Assembly: GCF_024296865.1 (NCBI RefSeq)
Contig: NZ_CP101134.1
Location: forward strand, 1,240,001-1,304,000
Origin: Sphingobacterium sp. LZ7M1
GTDB taxonomy: Bacteria; Bacteroidota; Bacteroidia; Sphingobacteriales; Sphingobacteriaceae
DNA length: 64,000 nucleotides
Direction: 5' to 3'
This document shows positions 17,501 through 25,322 of this stretch, piece by piece. The notes under the pieces were generated by a model that was given only the letters and a program-made list of their open reading frames with translations, was not told where the DNA came from and did no database searches. Position numbers and translations under genes: made by a program. How positions within the stretch are numbered: the first letter of the stretch is position 1; each line of letters begins with the position of its first letter.

Positions 17501-18869
17501 AGAAGTACAAAAACCGTTGGCAACGGTCGTTATCGGCGGATTGATGTCAGCAACGGCATTGACGTTATTCGTACTGCCTTTACTATACCTCGTATTTATG
17601 AGAAATCATAAGCCTACAAAAAATAATAAAATGAAAGCCATAACACCTATATTGTTACTGTTTACGTTCTTAGGCTTTTCTCAAACCAGTAATGCACAAA
17701 ATCCTGTAAACGTAGATAGAGCTATCGAAATAGCTATGGAAAATAACCCTCAGCTCCGTTCCAAAAAATTGGAGATTCAATCTACCCAAAGTTTGAGTAA
17801 GACAGCATATGAGCTACCGAAAACCGATTTAAATTTCCAATATGGGAATACAGATGGATTTGAGTACAATGACGGTTTCCAAATTTCGCAGACTATACCC
17901 TTTCCAACACTTTTTGGGGTAAAGAAAAACCTTGTCAAAGAGCAAGTCAAAGGGCAAGAATGGTCAAAGGCTCTGACAGAAAATGAGCTAAGAAAGCAGG
18001 TAAGAACATATTATTATCAGTTAGCGTATCTGGAACATAATGCTTCGGTATTGAAGTATTTGGATAGTATTTATGCAGACTTTATCCGTGTGGCGGAGCT
18101 GCGTTATAAAACAGGAGATATAGGGCGGATAGAAGTCAGTACGGCTGTTACCAAAAAGGGGGAAATCAATATATTGCTCCAGCAAAATGAGGTCTTCAGG
18201 CAAAATGCCTATCAGAATCTTAAAAACCTGATGCAGACAAAGGAAGATTTTGCCATTGAACCCAAATCAGACTATGAACCATTACTTTTGACTTCTTTCA
18301 TAGACAGTTCAGCTATTGAAAACCACCCAAGCATCCAGCTATTGTATCAGGAGGCTAAAATCGCTGAACAGAACAAGAAGTTGGAACGGGCAAACAGCCT
18401 GCCTGATTTTACGTTCGGTTATAATAATATATCGCTGATAGGAATGCACAGTAGAAACGGCGTGGAACAATTTTACGGCAGAGGACAGCGGTTCAGTTTT
18501 GTTGATGTAGGCATAACCATTCCACTCTTTACTACGACCAGAGCGAAAATCCGTTCCCTTGATTATCAAAAACAATCATTGGAACTGAATGCCCAATGGC
18601 AACAACAGCAGCTAAAAACGGAGTTGGCAAATGCCCTGAAACAATATGAACAGAATGTTTCACAGTTTACCTATTTCAAGGAGCAGGCACTTCCGAATGC
18701 TGATGAAATCATCAATGCGGCAAAGTTAGGGTACAGTACCGGAGATATTTCTTATGTGGAGTACCTCTTTGCCTTGCAGACAACAACCGATATTCAGCTT
18801 AATTATCTAAAGAGCATACAGCAAATCAATGAGGCTGTAACGCTTATTCATTCATTAATCAGCAAATAA
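14511..18869 (+). CDS. czcA: CzcA-CzcC fusion, heavy-metal RND pump plus outer-membrane factor
   Basis: A 1452-residue fusion. Residues 1-1030 are an HME-RND proton-driven pump, and residues ~1063-1452 are a TolC/CzcC-like outer-membrane factor with helical repeats. The motif DFGLIVDGSLIVVEA in TM4 is the divalent-cation (Zn/Co/Cd) type, unlike the Cu/Ag motif of the pump at 25995. Start is GTG at 14511, giving MLNNIIKFSIKNKF. At residues 1041-1062 there is a complete signal-peptide-like segment (MKAITPILLLFTFLGFSQTS, then NAQ), with an in-frame ATG at 17631. This suggests that a former separate czcC was joined by loss of the czcA stop, and that the segment may serve as a final membrane crossing or cleavage site. 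Confidence 0.9.
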   Translation: MLNNIIKFSIKNKFIIGLMTLLLIIWGVWSATKIPIDAQPDITNNQVQIITLSPTLAGQEVEQLVTFPVEQSIVNLPKVEEIRSVSRFGLSVVTVVFQDNVDIYFARQLVSQQLKEAQDQIPDGVGTPELAPVSTGLGEVYQYILHPKQGSEDKYSAMDLRTMQDWIVARQLYGTPGIAEVNSFGGLLKQYEVSVDPNRIKAMDVSISDIFTALENNNQNTGGAYIDKKPNAYFIRGIGLVTSLEDVGNIVVKNTESVPVFIKDVAKVQFGHATRYGAMTYNGEVDAVGGIVMMLKGENTATVVKNIKEKIPVIQQSLPDDVVIEPYLDRMNLVDRAISTVEKNLIEGALIVIFVLIIFLGNFRAGLIVASAIPLSMLFALGMMRLFGVSANLMSLGAIDFGLIVDGSLIVVEATMHHLGLRKSTQKLTQAEMDEEVYESARKIRTSAAFGEIIILIVYIPILTLVGIEGKMFTPMAQTVSFAILGALILSFTYIPMMSALCLSKKPITKRNFSDKMMDYLQGVYKPLLEKAIRIKYVIIAVAVGLFTISIFLFSRMGGEFLPTLGEGDFAFHCILPQGTSLSQSLETSMQASKIIKEFDEVKMVVGKTGAAEVPTDPMPPEATDLMIILKPQDEWKTKKSYDELSNEMMEKLEVIPGVFFEANQPIQMRFNELMTGIRQDVAVKIFGENLDSLLIYANKANAIIQTVEGATAPQVERIAGLPQINIEYDRTRIANYGLNVQEINDIVSTAFAGKSAGVVYENERRFDLVVRLDEEHRSSIEDVSNLFIPLPNGEQVPLSQVANIDYKLGPAQISREGGKRRIYVGFNVQGRDVASVVEEIQDKLAEQVKLPTGYYFTYGGQFENLQKATDRLLIAVPIALLLIFILLYFTFHSFKEAVLVYTAIPMSAIGGVFALLLRDMPFSISAGVGFIALFGVAVLNGIVLISTFNRLEKEGWNEIIPRIIEGAKTRLRPVLMTASVASLGFLPMALSTSAGAEVQKPLATVVIGGLMSATALTLFVLPLLYLVFMRNHKPTKNNKMKAITPILLLFTFLGFSQTSNAQNPVNVDRAIEIAMENNPQLRSKKLEIQSTQSLSKTAYELPKTDLNFQYGNTDGFEYNDGFQISQTIPFPTLFGVKKNLVKEQVKGQEWSKALTENELRKQVRTYYYQLAYLEHNASVLKYLDSIYADFIRVAELRYKTGDIGRIEVSTAVTKKGEINILLQQNEVFRQNAYQNLKNLMQTKEDFAIEPKSDYEPLLLTSFIDSSAIENHPSIQLLYQEAKIAEQNKKLERANSLPDFTFGYNNISLIGMHSRNGVEQFYGRGQRFSFVDVGITIPLFTTTRAKIRSLDYQKQSLELNAQWQQQQLKTELANALKQYEQNVSQFTYFKEQALPNADEIINAAKLGYSTGDISYVEYLFALQTTTDIQLNYLKSIQQINEAVTLIHSLISK

Positions 18870-18877
18870 TACAAAAT

Positions 18878-20137
18878 ATGAAACGTATCATCAATAATAT
18901 AGTTTTCAGCGTTTTTGTCCTCGTAGCAATCTTTGCTTTGAACGCCTGTACAAATAAACATACGGAGGACGACGGACATAATCACGGTAGCGAAGCAGCA
19001 GCAACAACGGACGAACACGAAGAAGAAAACGTTGCGGTACTGACCGATGAACAGATAAAAGCTGTAGGTATCGAAATCGGGATGATTGAACAGAAACAAT
19101 TGTCCGCAACATTGAAAGCCAACGGTGGATTGAGAGTACCCAACAGCAACAAGGCAAATGCAACTTCAATGTTTGGCGGCGTTATCAAATCCCTCAATGT
19201 GGAGATAGGCGATTTCGTAAAAAAAGGTCAGGTCATCGCCACTATTTCCAATCCGGAATTCATACAATTACAGGAAGAATACCTAAGCATCAATAGCAGG
19301 ATAGAATTTGCAGAGCAGGAAGTTGCAAGACAAAGAGAGCTGAACGAGGGAAATGCAGGTGCAAAGAAAAACCTGCAAAGTGCCACATCTGAATTGAACA
19401 CGTTGAGAACACGAAAAGCATCGTTACAACAACAAATCCAAATGATGGGCATTAATCCGGCTTCCCTGTCAAATTCCAGCCTTAAATCCTCGTTGGTCGT
19501 TACAAGTCCGATAGGCGGTACGGTAAGTAACGTTTTTGCCAAAATCGGAAGCTATGTAGATGTGTCTTCGCCTATTGCCGAAATAATAGAGAACACAGCA
19601 TTGCACTTGGACTTACAGGTTTATGAAAAAGATATTCCCCTAATCAAAATAGGTCAGAAAATAGATTTTGTCGTAACCAACAACCCCAATAAGACCCATT
19701 CTGCCGAAGTTTATAGTATAGGTTCATCTTTTAGCGGAGAGAGCAAAACCATTGCCGTTCACAGCAGAATTACCGGAGATAAAACAGGATTGATTGACGG
19801 AATGAGCATAACCGGAAATGTAAGTTTAGATGATGTATTAAGTACGGCTGTACCCAACGAAGCGGTTGTCAATGCAGACGGGAAATATTACATCTTTTTG
19901 GTCAAGGAGCAGGAAGAAGAACCGCACGACCATAAAGAAGATGAGGCTCACGACCACGGTTCGGAAAATGGAACTCAATTTACAAGAATGGAGGTCGTTA
20001 AAGGTGCTTCTCAATTGGGTTACACGGCGATAACGCCTGTAAATGAAATTCCACACGGTACACATATCGTGATAAAAGGTGCGTTTTTTGTGAATGCAAA
20101 AATGAATGATACCGGAGAACACGGTCACGCTCACTAA
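18878..20137 (+). CDS. czcB: CzcB-type periplasmic adaptor lipoprotein
   Basis: Membrane-fusion protein of 419 residues linking pump and outer-membrane factor. The lipobox is LNAC (residues 21-24) after MKRIINNIVFSVFVLVAIFA. It is followed by His-rich metal-binding stretches (HTEDDGHNHGSEA, DEHEEE). A barrel-sandwich half-motif (GGVIKSLNVEIGDFVKKGQVIATISNPEF) is near residues 105-130, then a helical hairpin, the second half-motif (SPIGGTVSNVFAKIGSYV), and a second His-rich insert near residue 350 (HDHKEDEAHDHGSE). It starts nine bases after the pump stop, in the same operon. Confidence 0.9.
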   Translation: MKRIINNIVFSVFVLVAIFALNACTNKHTEDDGHNHGSEAAATTDEHEEENVAVLTDEQIKAVGIEIGMIEQKQLSATLKANGGLRVPNSNKANATSMFGGVIKSLNVEIGDFVKKGQVIATISNPEFIQLQEEYLSINSRIEFAEQEVARQRELNEGNAGAKKNLQSATSELNTLRTRKASLQQQIQMMGINPASLSNSSLKSSLVVTSPIGGTVSNVFAKIGSYVDVSSPIAEIIENTALHLDLQVYEKDIPLIKIGQKIDFVVTNNPNKTHSAEVYSIGSSFSGESKTIAVHSRITGDKTGLIDGMSITGNVSLDDVLSTAVPNEAVVNADGKYYIFLVKEQEEEPHDHKEDEAHDHGSENGTQFTRMEVVKGASQLGYTAITPVNEIPHGTHIVIKGAFFVNAKMNDTGEHGHAH

Positions 20138-20148
20138 AATGGTATATA

Positions 20149-20571
20149 ATGAAAAAAAGCATTGAACAAAAGCTGTTGTCAAAGAACACCAATCCGACCA
20201 GTATGCGGATATTGGTATATGATTTCTTGGAGCAACAGCAGACAGCGATGTCCTTATCTGAAATCGAAAGTCATTTCTATAAAGCAGACAGGGTTACGAT
20301 TTACAGGACTTTGAAAACTTTCGAGGAAAAAGGCATTGTACACAGTATTCAGGAGAACACTACCGTTAAGTATATTTTGTGTCACGATGGGTGTGATGAA
20401 GAAACACACAAAGATTGGCACTTACATTTCTATTGTAAAATCTGTAAACAGACAACCTGTAAGGAGGATTTTATAATACCGCAGAATGGAAACCAAAATT
20501 ACCGTATTGACGAAATAAAACTATTTGGTAAAGGTATTTGCGAGAACTGTTTAAAGGAGAGTTTGCAATAG
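20149..20571 (+). CDS. Fur-family metal regulator (Zur/Fur-like)
   Basis: A 140-residue metalloregulator. The winged helix spans about residues 15-75 (SEIESHFYKADRVTIYRTLKTFEEKGIVHS). The dimer and metal domain has HLHFYCKICKQTTC (about residues 90-105) and GICENC (about 130-135): two CxxC pairs for structural zinc and a His-x-His sensor site. It is the third gene of the efflux operon, 11 bases after czcB. The two perfect TGCAAT-N3-ATTGCA boxes at 14002 and 20564 are its likely targets. Fur proteins normally repress with metal bound, so control of an efflux operon would need reversed or differential logic; the metal is not determined. Confidence 0.88.
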   Translation: MKKSIEQKLLSKNTNPTSMRILVYDFLEQQQTAMSLSEIESHFYKADRVTIYRTLKTFEEKGIVHSIQENTTVKYILCHDGCDEETHKDWHLHFYCKICKQTTCKEDFIIPQNGNQNYRIDEIKLFGKGICENCLKESLQ

Positions 20572-20599
20572 CATTGCAGGCTCTTCCTGTGTATCTTTG
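20564..20599 (+). promoter_or_regulatory. Fur-family box and promoter of the transglutaminase-ZntA operon
   Basis: TGCAAT-AGC-ATTGCA at 20564-20578 is a perfect 6-3-6 palindrome overlapping the last codons of the Fur gene. TATCTTTG at 20592-20599 is the -7 box, 13 bases downstream. The arrangement copies that at 14002-14036. Confidence 0.75.
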
Positions 20600-20618
20600 T
20601 CATAAATATAAATGTGTT

Positions 20619-21338
20619 ATGGATAACTATCTTAAAGAAACAAAAATCCTTGACTACTCAAACGTTTCTATACAAGAGCTATTGGAACAAAGAGGGTGGA
20701 AAGATTTGGGCAATGTTTCAAGAGTTAAAGCCATTTACAATTTTGTCAGGGATGAAATAAAATTTGGCTACAATGTTTCGGACGATATACCTGCATCAGA
20801 AATATTGCAGGATGGCTATGGACAGTGCAATACCAAAGCGACTTTGCTAATGACGTTATTAAGAGCAACGGGAATACCTAACCGCATTCACGGTTTTACC
20901 ATTGACAAAGCCTTGCAAAAAGGAGCTATTACGGGTATTTGGTACAAACTTTCGCCTCAAAACATCTTACATAGCTGGGTAGAAGTATGGGTAAATGAAC
21001 AGTGGTATTTTTTAGAAGGTGTGATTTTGGATAAACCCTATCTCACCAAATTGCAGGAGCAGAACAGCGATTGCAAAACCACATTTTGTGGTTTCGGGGT
21101 TTATACCGATAATTTTGAGAACCCACCGATTGAATGGAACCTCAACAATACGTTTATTCAGGATAAGGGCATCAATCAGGACTTTGGCGTTTTTGATACA
21201 CCCGATGAATTTTATTCTAAGCATCAGCAAAAGCTAAATGCGTTAAAGCGATTTGTTTTTCAGTATATCGTGAGGTATATAATGAATAATAACGTAGAAA
21301 TAATAAGAAATAAAAGTGTAACGAACCTAAAAAATTAA
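20619..21338 (+). CDS. Transglutaminase-like protein in the zinc operon
   Basis: A 239-residue cytoplasmic protein (no signal peptide from the ATG at 20619, which I chose because an upstream in-frame ATG would precede the promoter box). A transglutaminase-like papain-fold core is visible at about residues 60-145. The candidate triad is Cys in GQCNTKATLLMTLLRATG, His in LHSWVEVW, and an acidic residue in LEGVILD. The substrate is unknown. It is cotranscribed with the ZntA ATPase five bases downstream and shares a Fur-type promoter. A protease, amidase or peptide-ligase role in metal homeostasis is conjecture. Confidence 0.78.
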   Translation: MDNYLKETKILDYSNVSIQELLEQRGWKDLGNVSRVKAIYNFVRDEIKFGYNVSDDIPASEILQDGYGQCNTKATLLMTLLRATGIPNRIHGFTIDKALQKGAITGIWYKLSPQNILHSWVEVWVNEQWYFLEGVILDKPYLTKLQEQNSDCKTTFCGFGVYTDNFENPPIEWNLNNTFIQDKGINQDFGVFDTPDEFYSKHQQKLNALKRFVFQYIVRYIMNNNVEIIRNKSVTNLKN

Positions 21339-21343
21339 AGGCT

Positions 21344-23377
21344 ATGACAAATACAGACAAAAATCATAAGCATACGTATGATGCACAAGGCAAAATGACT
21401 TGTTGCACGCTGGAAGAAAAAATTTACACCGAAGCAGGTGCAAAAGAGCTGGTAAATGAAAAGCATCAACACGACCACGGCGATGATGAAGGACACGACC
21501 ACAGTCATAGTGAGAGTAGTCCAATTAAAATGTTTTTGCCGAGTATAATATCATTGGTATTGTTGCTTGCTGCCATAGCATTTGATCATTGGCTTCCACA
21601 GCAATGGTTTACGGGTTGGGTAAGGATTATTTGGTATGTGGTTGCGTATGCTCCCGTTGGGTTTCCTGTATTGACAGATGCCGTGAAAAGCATCAGAAAA
21701 GGGGAAATCTTTTCAGAGTTCTTTTTAATGGGCATTGCCACCATCGGGGCATTTGCCATTGGCGAATATCCCGAGGGCGTTGCCGTGATGTTGTTTTATG
21801 CTGTTGGAGAAGTTTTTCAGACAATGGCGGTTTCCAGAGCCAAAGCAAATATCAAATCATTGCTCGACCAAAGACCTGATGAGGTAACGGTTTTAAGAAA
21901 CGACCAACCCCTAACTGTAAAGGCGGAAACCGTGAATATCGGCGAAATAATACAATTGAAACCGGGAGAAAAATTAGGTTTGGACGGAGAATTATTGTCT
22001 GAAACGGCATCGTTCAACACCTCAGCACTCACAGGCGAAAGCAAACCCGACACCAAAGCCAAAGGCGAAACGGTTTTGGCAGGTATGATAAACCTTAATA
22101 CCGTTGCACAAGTGCAGGTCACAACCGCATATATGGATAGTAAGTTGAGTAAAATTTTGGAATTGGTACAAAATGCTACTTCACAAAAAGCACCAACGGA
22201 ATTATTTATCCGCAAGTTTGCGAAAATATATACCCCTATAGTGGTACTGTTAGCGGTCGCTATCTGTGTGCTGCCTTACTTTTTCGTAGCTGATTATGAG
22301 TTTAGGGATTGGTTGTACAGGGCTTTGGTATTCTTAGTTATTTCTTGTCCTTGTGCCTTAGTAATCAGTATTCCATTGGGTTATTTCGGTGGCATTGGAG
22401 CAGCGAGCAAAAACGGAATACTGTTCAAAGGAAGTAACTTTTTAGATAGCCTTTCCAATATCCAAAATGTGGTAATGGATAAAACGGGTACAATGACAGA
22501 GGGTGTTTTCAAGGTTCAAGAAGTGGTATTTGACAAAGCGTTCAATCAAGATGAAATTTTGCAATTGGTCAATGTATTGGAAAGCCACAGTACGCACCCC
22601 GTAGCGACAGCTATTCACGAATACGTGGGGGAACTGGATAATACAATCCGCTTAGAAAATACAGAGGAAATTGCTGGACACGGGCTGAAATCAACCGTAA
22701 ATGGTAAAGACTTGTTGGTTGGAAATTTCAAGCTGATGAACAAGTTTGGAATACAATACGACTTAGATCCGAACAGCATCGTTTATACGACCATTGCCGT
22801 TGCTTACGATAACAAATTTGTCGGTTACATTACGATTGCCGACAGTATCAAAGAAGATGCAGAGAAAACCATCCGTTTATTGCATAAACTCAATGTGAAA
22901 GCAACTATGCTTAGCGGAGATAAAAGTACAGTGGTAAAGTATGTAGCGGAGCAGTTGGGGATAGATAATGCTTTTGGGGATTTATTGCCCGAAGATAAAG
23001 TAAACAGGGTTAAAGAAATTAAAGCCAAAGGCGAAAGCGTTGCTTTCGTCGGCGACGGCGTGAACGATGCTCCCGTTGTGGCGTTGAGCGACGTAGGTAT
23101 CGCAATGGGCGGTTTGGGAAGCGATGCCACTATTGAAACGGCAGATGTGGTCATACAAGACGATAAGCCGAGCAAAATCCCAATGGCAATCAATATTGGA
23201 AAAAAGACAAAGAAAATCGTTTGGCAAAATATCACATTGGCATTTGTGGTAAAAGGAATTGTATTGGTGCTTGGTGCAGGTGGATTGGCTACAATGTGGG
23301 AAGCCGTTTTTGCTGATGTGGGCGTGGCGTTATTGGCTATTCTTAATGCGGTACGAATACAGCGGATGAAATTTTAA
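21344..23377 (+). CDS. zntA: ZntA/CadA-type P-type ATPase
   Basis: A 677-residue Zn/Cd/Pb/Co-exporting P1B-type ATPase of the inner membrane. In place of a CxxC HMA domain the N terminus has a TCC pair (MTCCTLEEK) and a His/Asp-rich stretch (HQHDHGDDEGHDHSHSES). The transport motif is SCPCALVISIPLGYFGGIG (about residue 332), typical of the divalent-ion subclass. Other motifs are TGESKP (actuator), DKTGTMTEG (phosphorylation), HSTHPVA (the HP locus), MLSGDK and GDGVNDAP. It follows the transglutaminase-like gene by five bases. Confidence 0.92.
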   Translation: MTNTDKNHKHTYDAQGKMTCCTLEEKIYTEAGAKELVNEKHQHDHGDDEGHDHSHSESSPIKMFLPSIISLVLLLAAIAFDHWLPQQWFTGWVRIIWYVVAYAPVGFPVLTDAVKSIRKGEIFSEFFLMGIATIGAFAIGEYPEGVAVMLFYAVGEVFQTMAVSRAKANIKSLLDQRPDEVTVLRNDQPLTVKAETVNIGEIIQLKPGEKLGLDGELLSETASFNTSALTGESKPDTKAKGETVLAGMINLNTVAQVQVTTAYMDSKLSKILELVQNATSQKAPTELFIRKFAKIYTPIVVLLAVAICVLPYFFVADYEFRDWLYRALVFLVISCPCALVISIPLGYFGGIGAASKNGILFKGSNFLDSLSNIQNVVMDKTGTMTEGVFKVQEVVFDKAFNQDEILQLVNVLESHSTHPVATAIHEYVGELDNTIRLENTEEIAGHGLKSTVNGKDLLVGNFKLMNKFGIQYDLDPNSIVYTTIAVAYDNKFVGYITIADSIKEDAEKTIRLLHKLNVKATMLSGDKSTVVKYVAEQLGIDNAFGDLLPEDKVNRVKEIKAKGESVAFVGDGVNDAPVVALSDVGIAMGGLGSDATIETADVVIQDDKPSKIPMAINIGKKTKKIVWQNITLAFVVKGIVLVLGAGGLATMWEAVFADVGVALLAILNAVRIQRMKF

Positions 23378-23788
23378 AGGACGTCAATTTATAAGTATTG
23401 AAAAGAAAACAGAAAATACGCAAAAAGAAATATATAAAGGTATTCAACCGAAGCGACTTAATGTCTTTGGACATCAGTGACGACAACCTTGTTGATGTAA
23501 GAACCATTTAAGTAGGTTGAAGTATGCTTCTGAAAACCCCGTAACCGGGCGTATGGGTGTATTCAATATGGGACGAAATATCAGTGTTAAATTAATAATG
23601 AATTTCTGATTCGATATTATTGAGTGAAAGATTTAAAAGAACGCTAGCAGGAAATGTAACTGACACTATAATGCTCATGGAATAAAAATAAATGGCGGAT
23701 AAGAGAAACTTATCTGCCATTTATTTCAAAAAAAACGAACCGGTTTGAAAAATACCATTATCTTTGCAATAGTTTTTTTGTTTTTTAC
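23378..23788. other. Intergenic region between zinc module and copper block A
   Basis: No recognisable gene was found. A near-perfect 18-base stem at 23686-23727 looks like a terminator, and a promoter box TATCTTTG lies at 23760-23767 ahead of the next small protein gene. The rest (23378-23680) may be decayed coding DNA, but I could not match it to a family. Confidence 0.6.
23686..23727. terminator. Long hairpin before copper block A
   Basis: AAATAAATGGC pairs with GCCATTTATTT, and the stem continues inward with a small bulge to an AGAAA loop. It is followed by A-rich sequence and lies just ahead of the next promoter. Confidence 0.6.
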
Positions 23789-24175
23789 ATGTTAAAAAGG
23801 ATAAACATATTAATGATTATATGCTTATTGGGCTTTTTTATAATCCCAATGCAATCCTATGCGTGTAAATCGCATTCCAAAGAAATTGTTATCAAGGAGA
23901 AGTCATGTTGCAGTGCCAACAAGCAGCATCATTCAGAAGATCAATGTGAGAAAGACTGCTGTAAGTCTAAGGATGACACGAGCAATGAATGCTCTGGAAA
24001 TTGTGGACCTACGTCCTGCCACAGCTCTTCTAATAGTTTTTCTGCAACACCCCCATTTTTTAGGAACGCTCAAAATCCTGTTTTTTCTAAAAGTAAAAAA
24101 TCATACCCTTTATACAAAGAACCCTTTTATTCTACAGGGGAATCTTCCATTTGGCAACCGCCTAAAATAAGTTAA
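23789..24175 (+). CDS. Small secreted Cys-rich leader protein ending WQPPKIS
   Basis: A 128-residue protein with an export segment (MLKRINILMIICLLGFFIIP) and a Cys/His body: CKSHSKE, SCCSANKQHH, DQCEKDCCKSK, CSGNCGPTSCHS. It ends SSIWQPPKIS-stop. The closest relative in the window is the protein at 55299 (shared MQSYAC/SQSYAC region and ending), also first gene of a copper block. A strong 14-16-base bulged hairpin (24193-24226) and a 20-base palindrome (24246-24265) separate it from the DUF3347 gene at 24303. I infer a copper-sensing leader role like CutF/CruR; direct copper binding in the periplasm is the alternative. Confidence 0.78.
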   Translation: MLKRINILMIICLLGFFIIPMQSYACKSHSKEIVIKEKSCCSANKQHHSEDQCEKDCCKSKDDTSNECSGNCGPTSCHSSSNSFSATPPFFRNAQNPVFSKSKKSYPLYKEPFYSTGESSIWQPPKIS

Positions 24176-24192
24176 ATTAGTACTGTATAGCC

Positions 24193-24265
24193 ATAGGTGT
24201 GCGAAATCGGTTGATTTTGCACCTATCCGCAATACATGTTTTATTAAAAGCCAGATCTGGCTTTT
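24193..24265 (+). promoter_or_regulatory. Strong hairpins downstream of the leader protein
   Basis: The first hairpin pairs 24193-24208 with 24213-24226 around a GGTT loop, with a two-base bulge. The second is a perfect 20-base palindrome at 24246-24265. Both lie between the leader stop (24175) and the DUF3347 start (24303). Confidence 0.6.
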
Positions 24266-24302
24266 GATTATTTACCATTTTTAATACTTAATAAGGTTCC
24301 AA

Positions 24303-24869
24303 ATGAAATCAATATCAAAAATATTGATGGTAATCACCGTATTACTATCCGCAGCAAACAGCTTTGCGCAAAACCAGAACGAGCAACATCACAACCATGG
24401 TGGAACAGCTCAAGCAAAGAATATTCCATCACAAAATTTATCACAATTACATGCCGTATTTGACAAGTATTTTTCCATAAAAGATGCTTTGGTAAACGCA
24501 GATGTAAATATAGCATCTTCAAATGCTACTGAATTAGCCACAGTTATTAAAACAGTGGATATGGGTGAACTTTCTCCCAAAGAGCATACCGTATGGATGA
24601 AGGTCATGAAGGAACTGTCTTTAAACACAGAAAACATCTCGAAATCGAAAGACGTCGTAAAGCAACGGAGGGCATTTGCCCTACTTTCTAAGAATGTCTA
24701 TGAATTGGCAAACGCATCAAAGCAAAAAACAACTATGTACTACCAAAACTGCCCGATGTACAACGATGGCAAAGGTGCAACTTGGTTAAGTAAAAGTACG
24801 GATATCAAAAACCCGTATTACGGTTCAAAAATGCTGACCTGCGGTAGTACTATTGAAAAATTAAATTAG
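24303..24869 (+). CDS. Secreted DUF3347 protein
   Basis: A 188-residue periplasmic protein with a cleavable signal peptide (MKSISKILMVITVLLSAANSFAQ) and a short His-rich segment (NEQHHNHGG). The four-helix DUF3347 domain runs from about residue 45 to the end (LHAVFDKYFSIKDALVNAD). The conserved C-terminal block is NCPMYNDGKGATWLSKS, KNPYYGSKMLTCG. Three more DUF3347 proteins occur in the window (25323, 55822, 59169), all in copper blocks. The family is thought to bind copper through conserved Cys, Met and His; the precise job is unknown. It lies downstream of the leader hairpins and ten bases before the next gene. Confidence 0.85.
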   Translation: MKSISKILMVITVLLSAANSFAQNQNEQHHNHGGTAQAKNIPSQNLSQLHAVFDKYFSIKDALVNADVNIASSNATELATVIKTVDMGELSPKEHTVWMKVMKELSLNTENISKSKDVVKQRRAFALLSKNVYELANASKQKTTMYYQNCPMYNDGKGATWLSKSTDIKNPYYGSKMLTCGSTIEKLN

Positions 24870-24878
24870 TCAGCCATT

Positions 24879-25304
24879 ATGAGATGTCTATTGATTGGGA
24901 TCGTTACTTCTATTGTAGTCATATTTAGTTCATGCAACAATAACCCTACACTAAAGGTGCAAGACAATACATATACTTCAAAAAGCTCAAATACAAATAC
25001 CCGTGGCCACAATGCCTTTGAAATGGGCGATGTAGTTCCGTCGGAAGAGGTATGCATGGTCAACAATGAATACATGGGCAAAAAACAATTTGAGGTAAAT
25101 TTTGAAGGAAAAATATATTACGGATGTTGCCAGATGTGTAAAGAACGTATTCCAAAAGATCCTTCTACACGCGTTGCCATAGATCCATTTTCCAAAAAGC
25201 AGATAGATAAAGCGACTGCTATAATAGCAATTACCGGCAACAACGGGGAAGTATCATATTTTGAAAATAATACTACATATACAAATTACATAAATCAATT
25301 TTAA
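24879..25304 (+). CDS. TRASH/YHS-like metal-binding lipoprotein
   Basis: A 141-residue lipoprotein with the lipobox-like FSSC after MRCLLIGIVTSIVVI. The conserved part begins VVPSEEVCMVNNEYMGKKQF and continues IYYGCCQMCKERIPKDP. The spacing of the single Cys and the CCxMC group resembles TRASH/YHS metal-binding folds. A close paralogue is encoded at 60397 (VPSDEVCMVNDAYMGKRQF). Both stand among copper lipoproteins, so periplasmic copper capture or transfer is the likely role; this is inferred from context. The two flanking genes are both DUF3347 proteins. Confidence 0.78.
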   Translation: MRCLLIGIVTSIVVIFSSCNNNPTLKVQDNTYTSKSSNTNTRGHNAFEMGDVVPSEEVCMVNNEYMGKKQFEVNFEGKIYYGCCQMCKERIPKDPSTRVAIDPFSKKQIDKATAIIAITGNNGEVSYFENNTTYTNYINQF

Positions 25305-25322
25305 TTATTAAAAACAGAAATC

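Noticed and set aside
23401..23511. Basic 37-codon frame (TTG start) after zntA
   Set aside because: Short, Lys-rich and without a start context or recognisable domain; not enough evidence for a gene.
24193..24265. Ordinary terminator after the leader gene
   Set aside because: Not excluded, but the hairpins precede genes of the same cassette and no clear T-run follows the first stem, so attenuation fits better.
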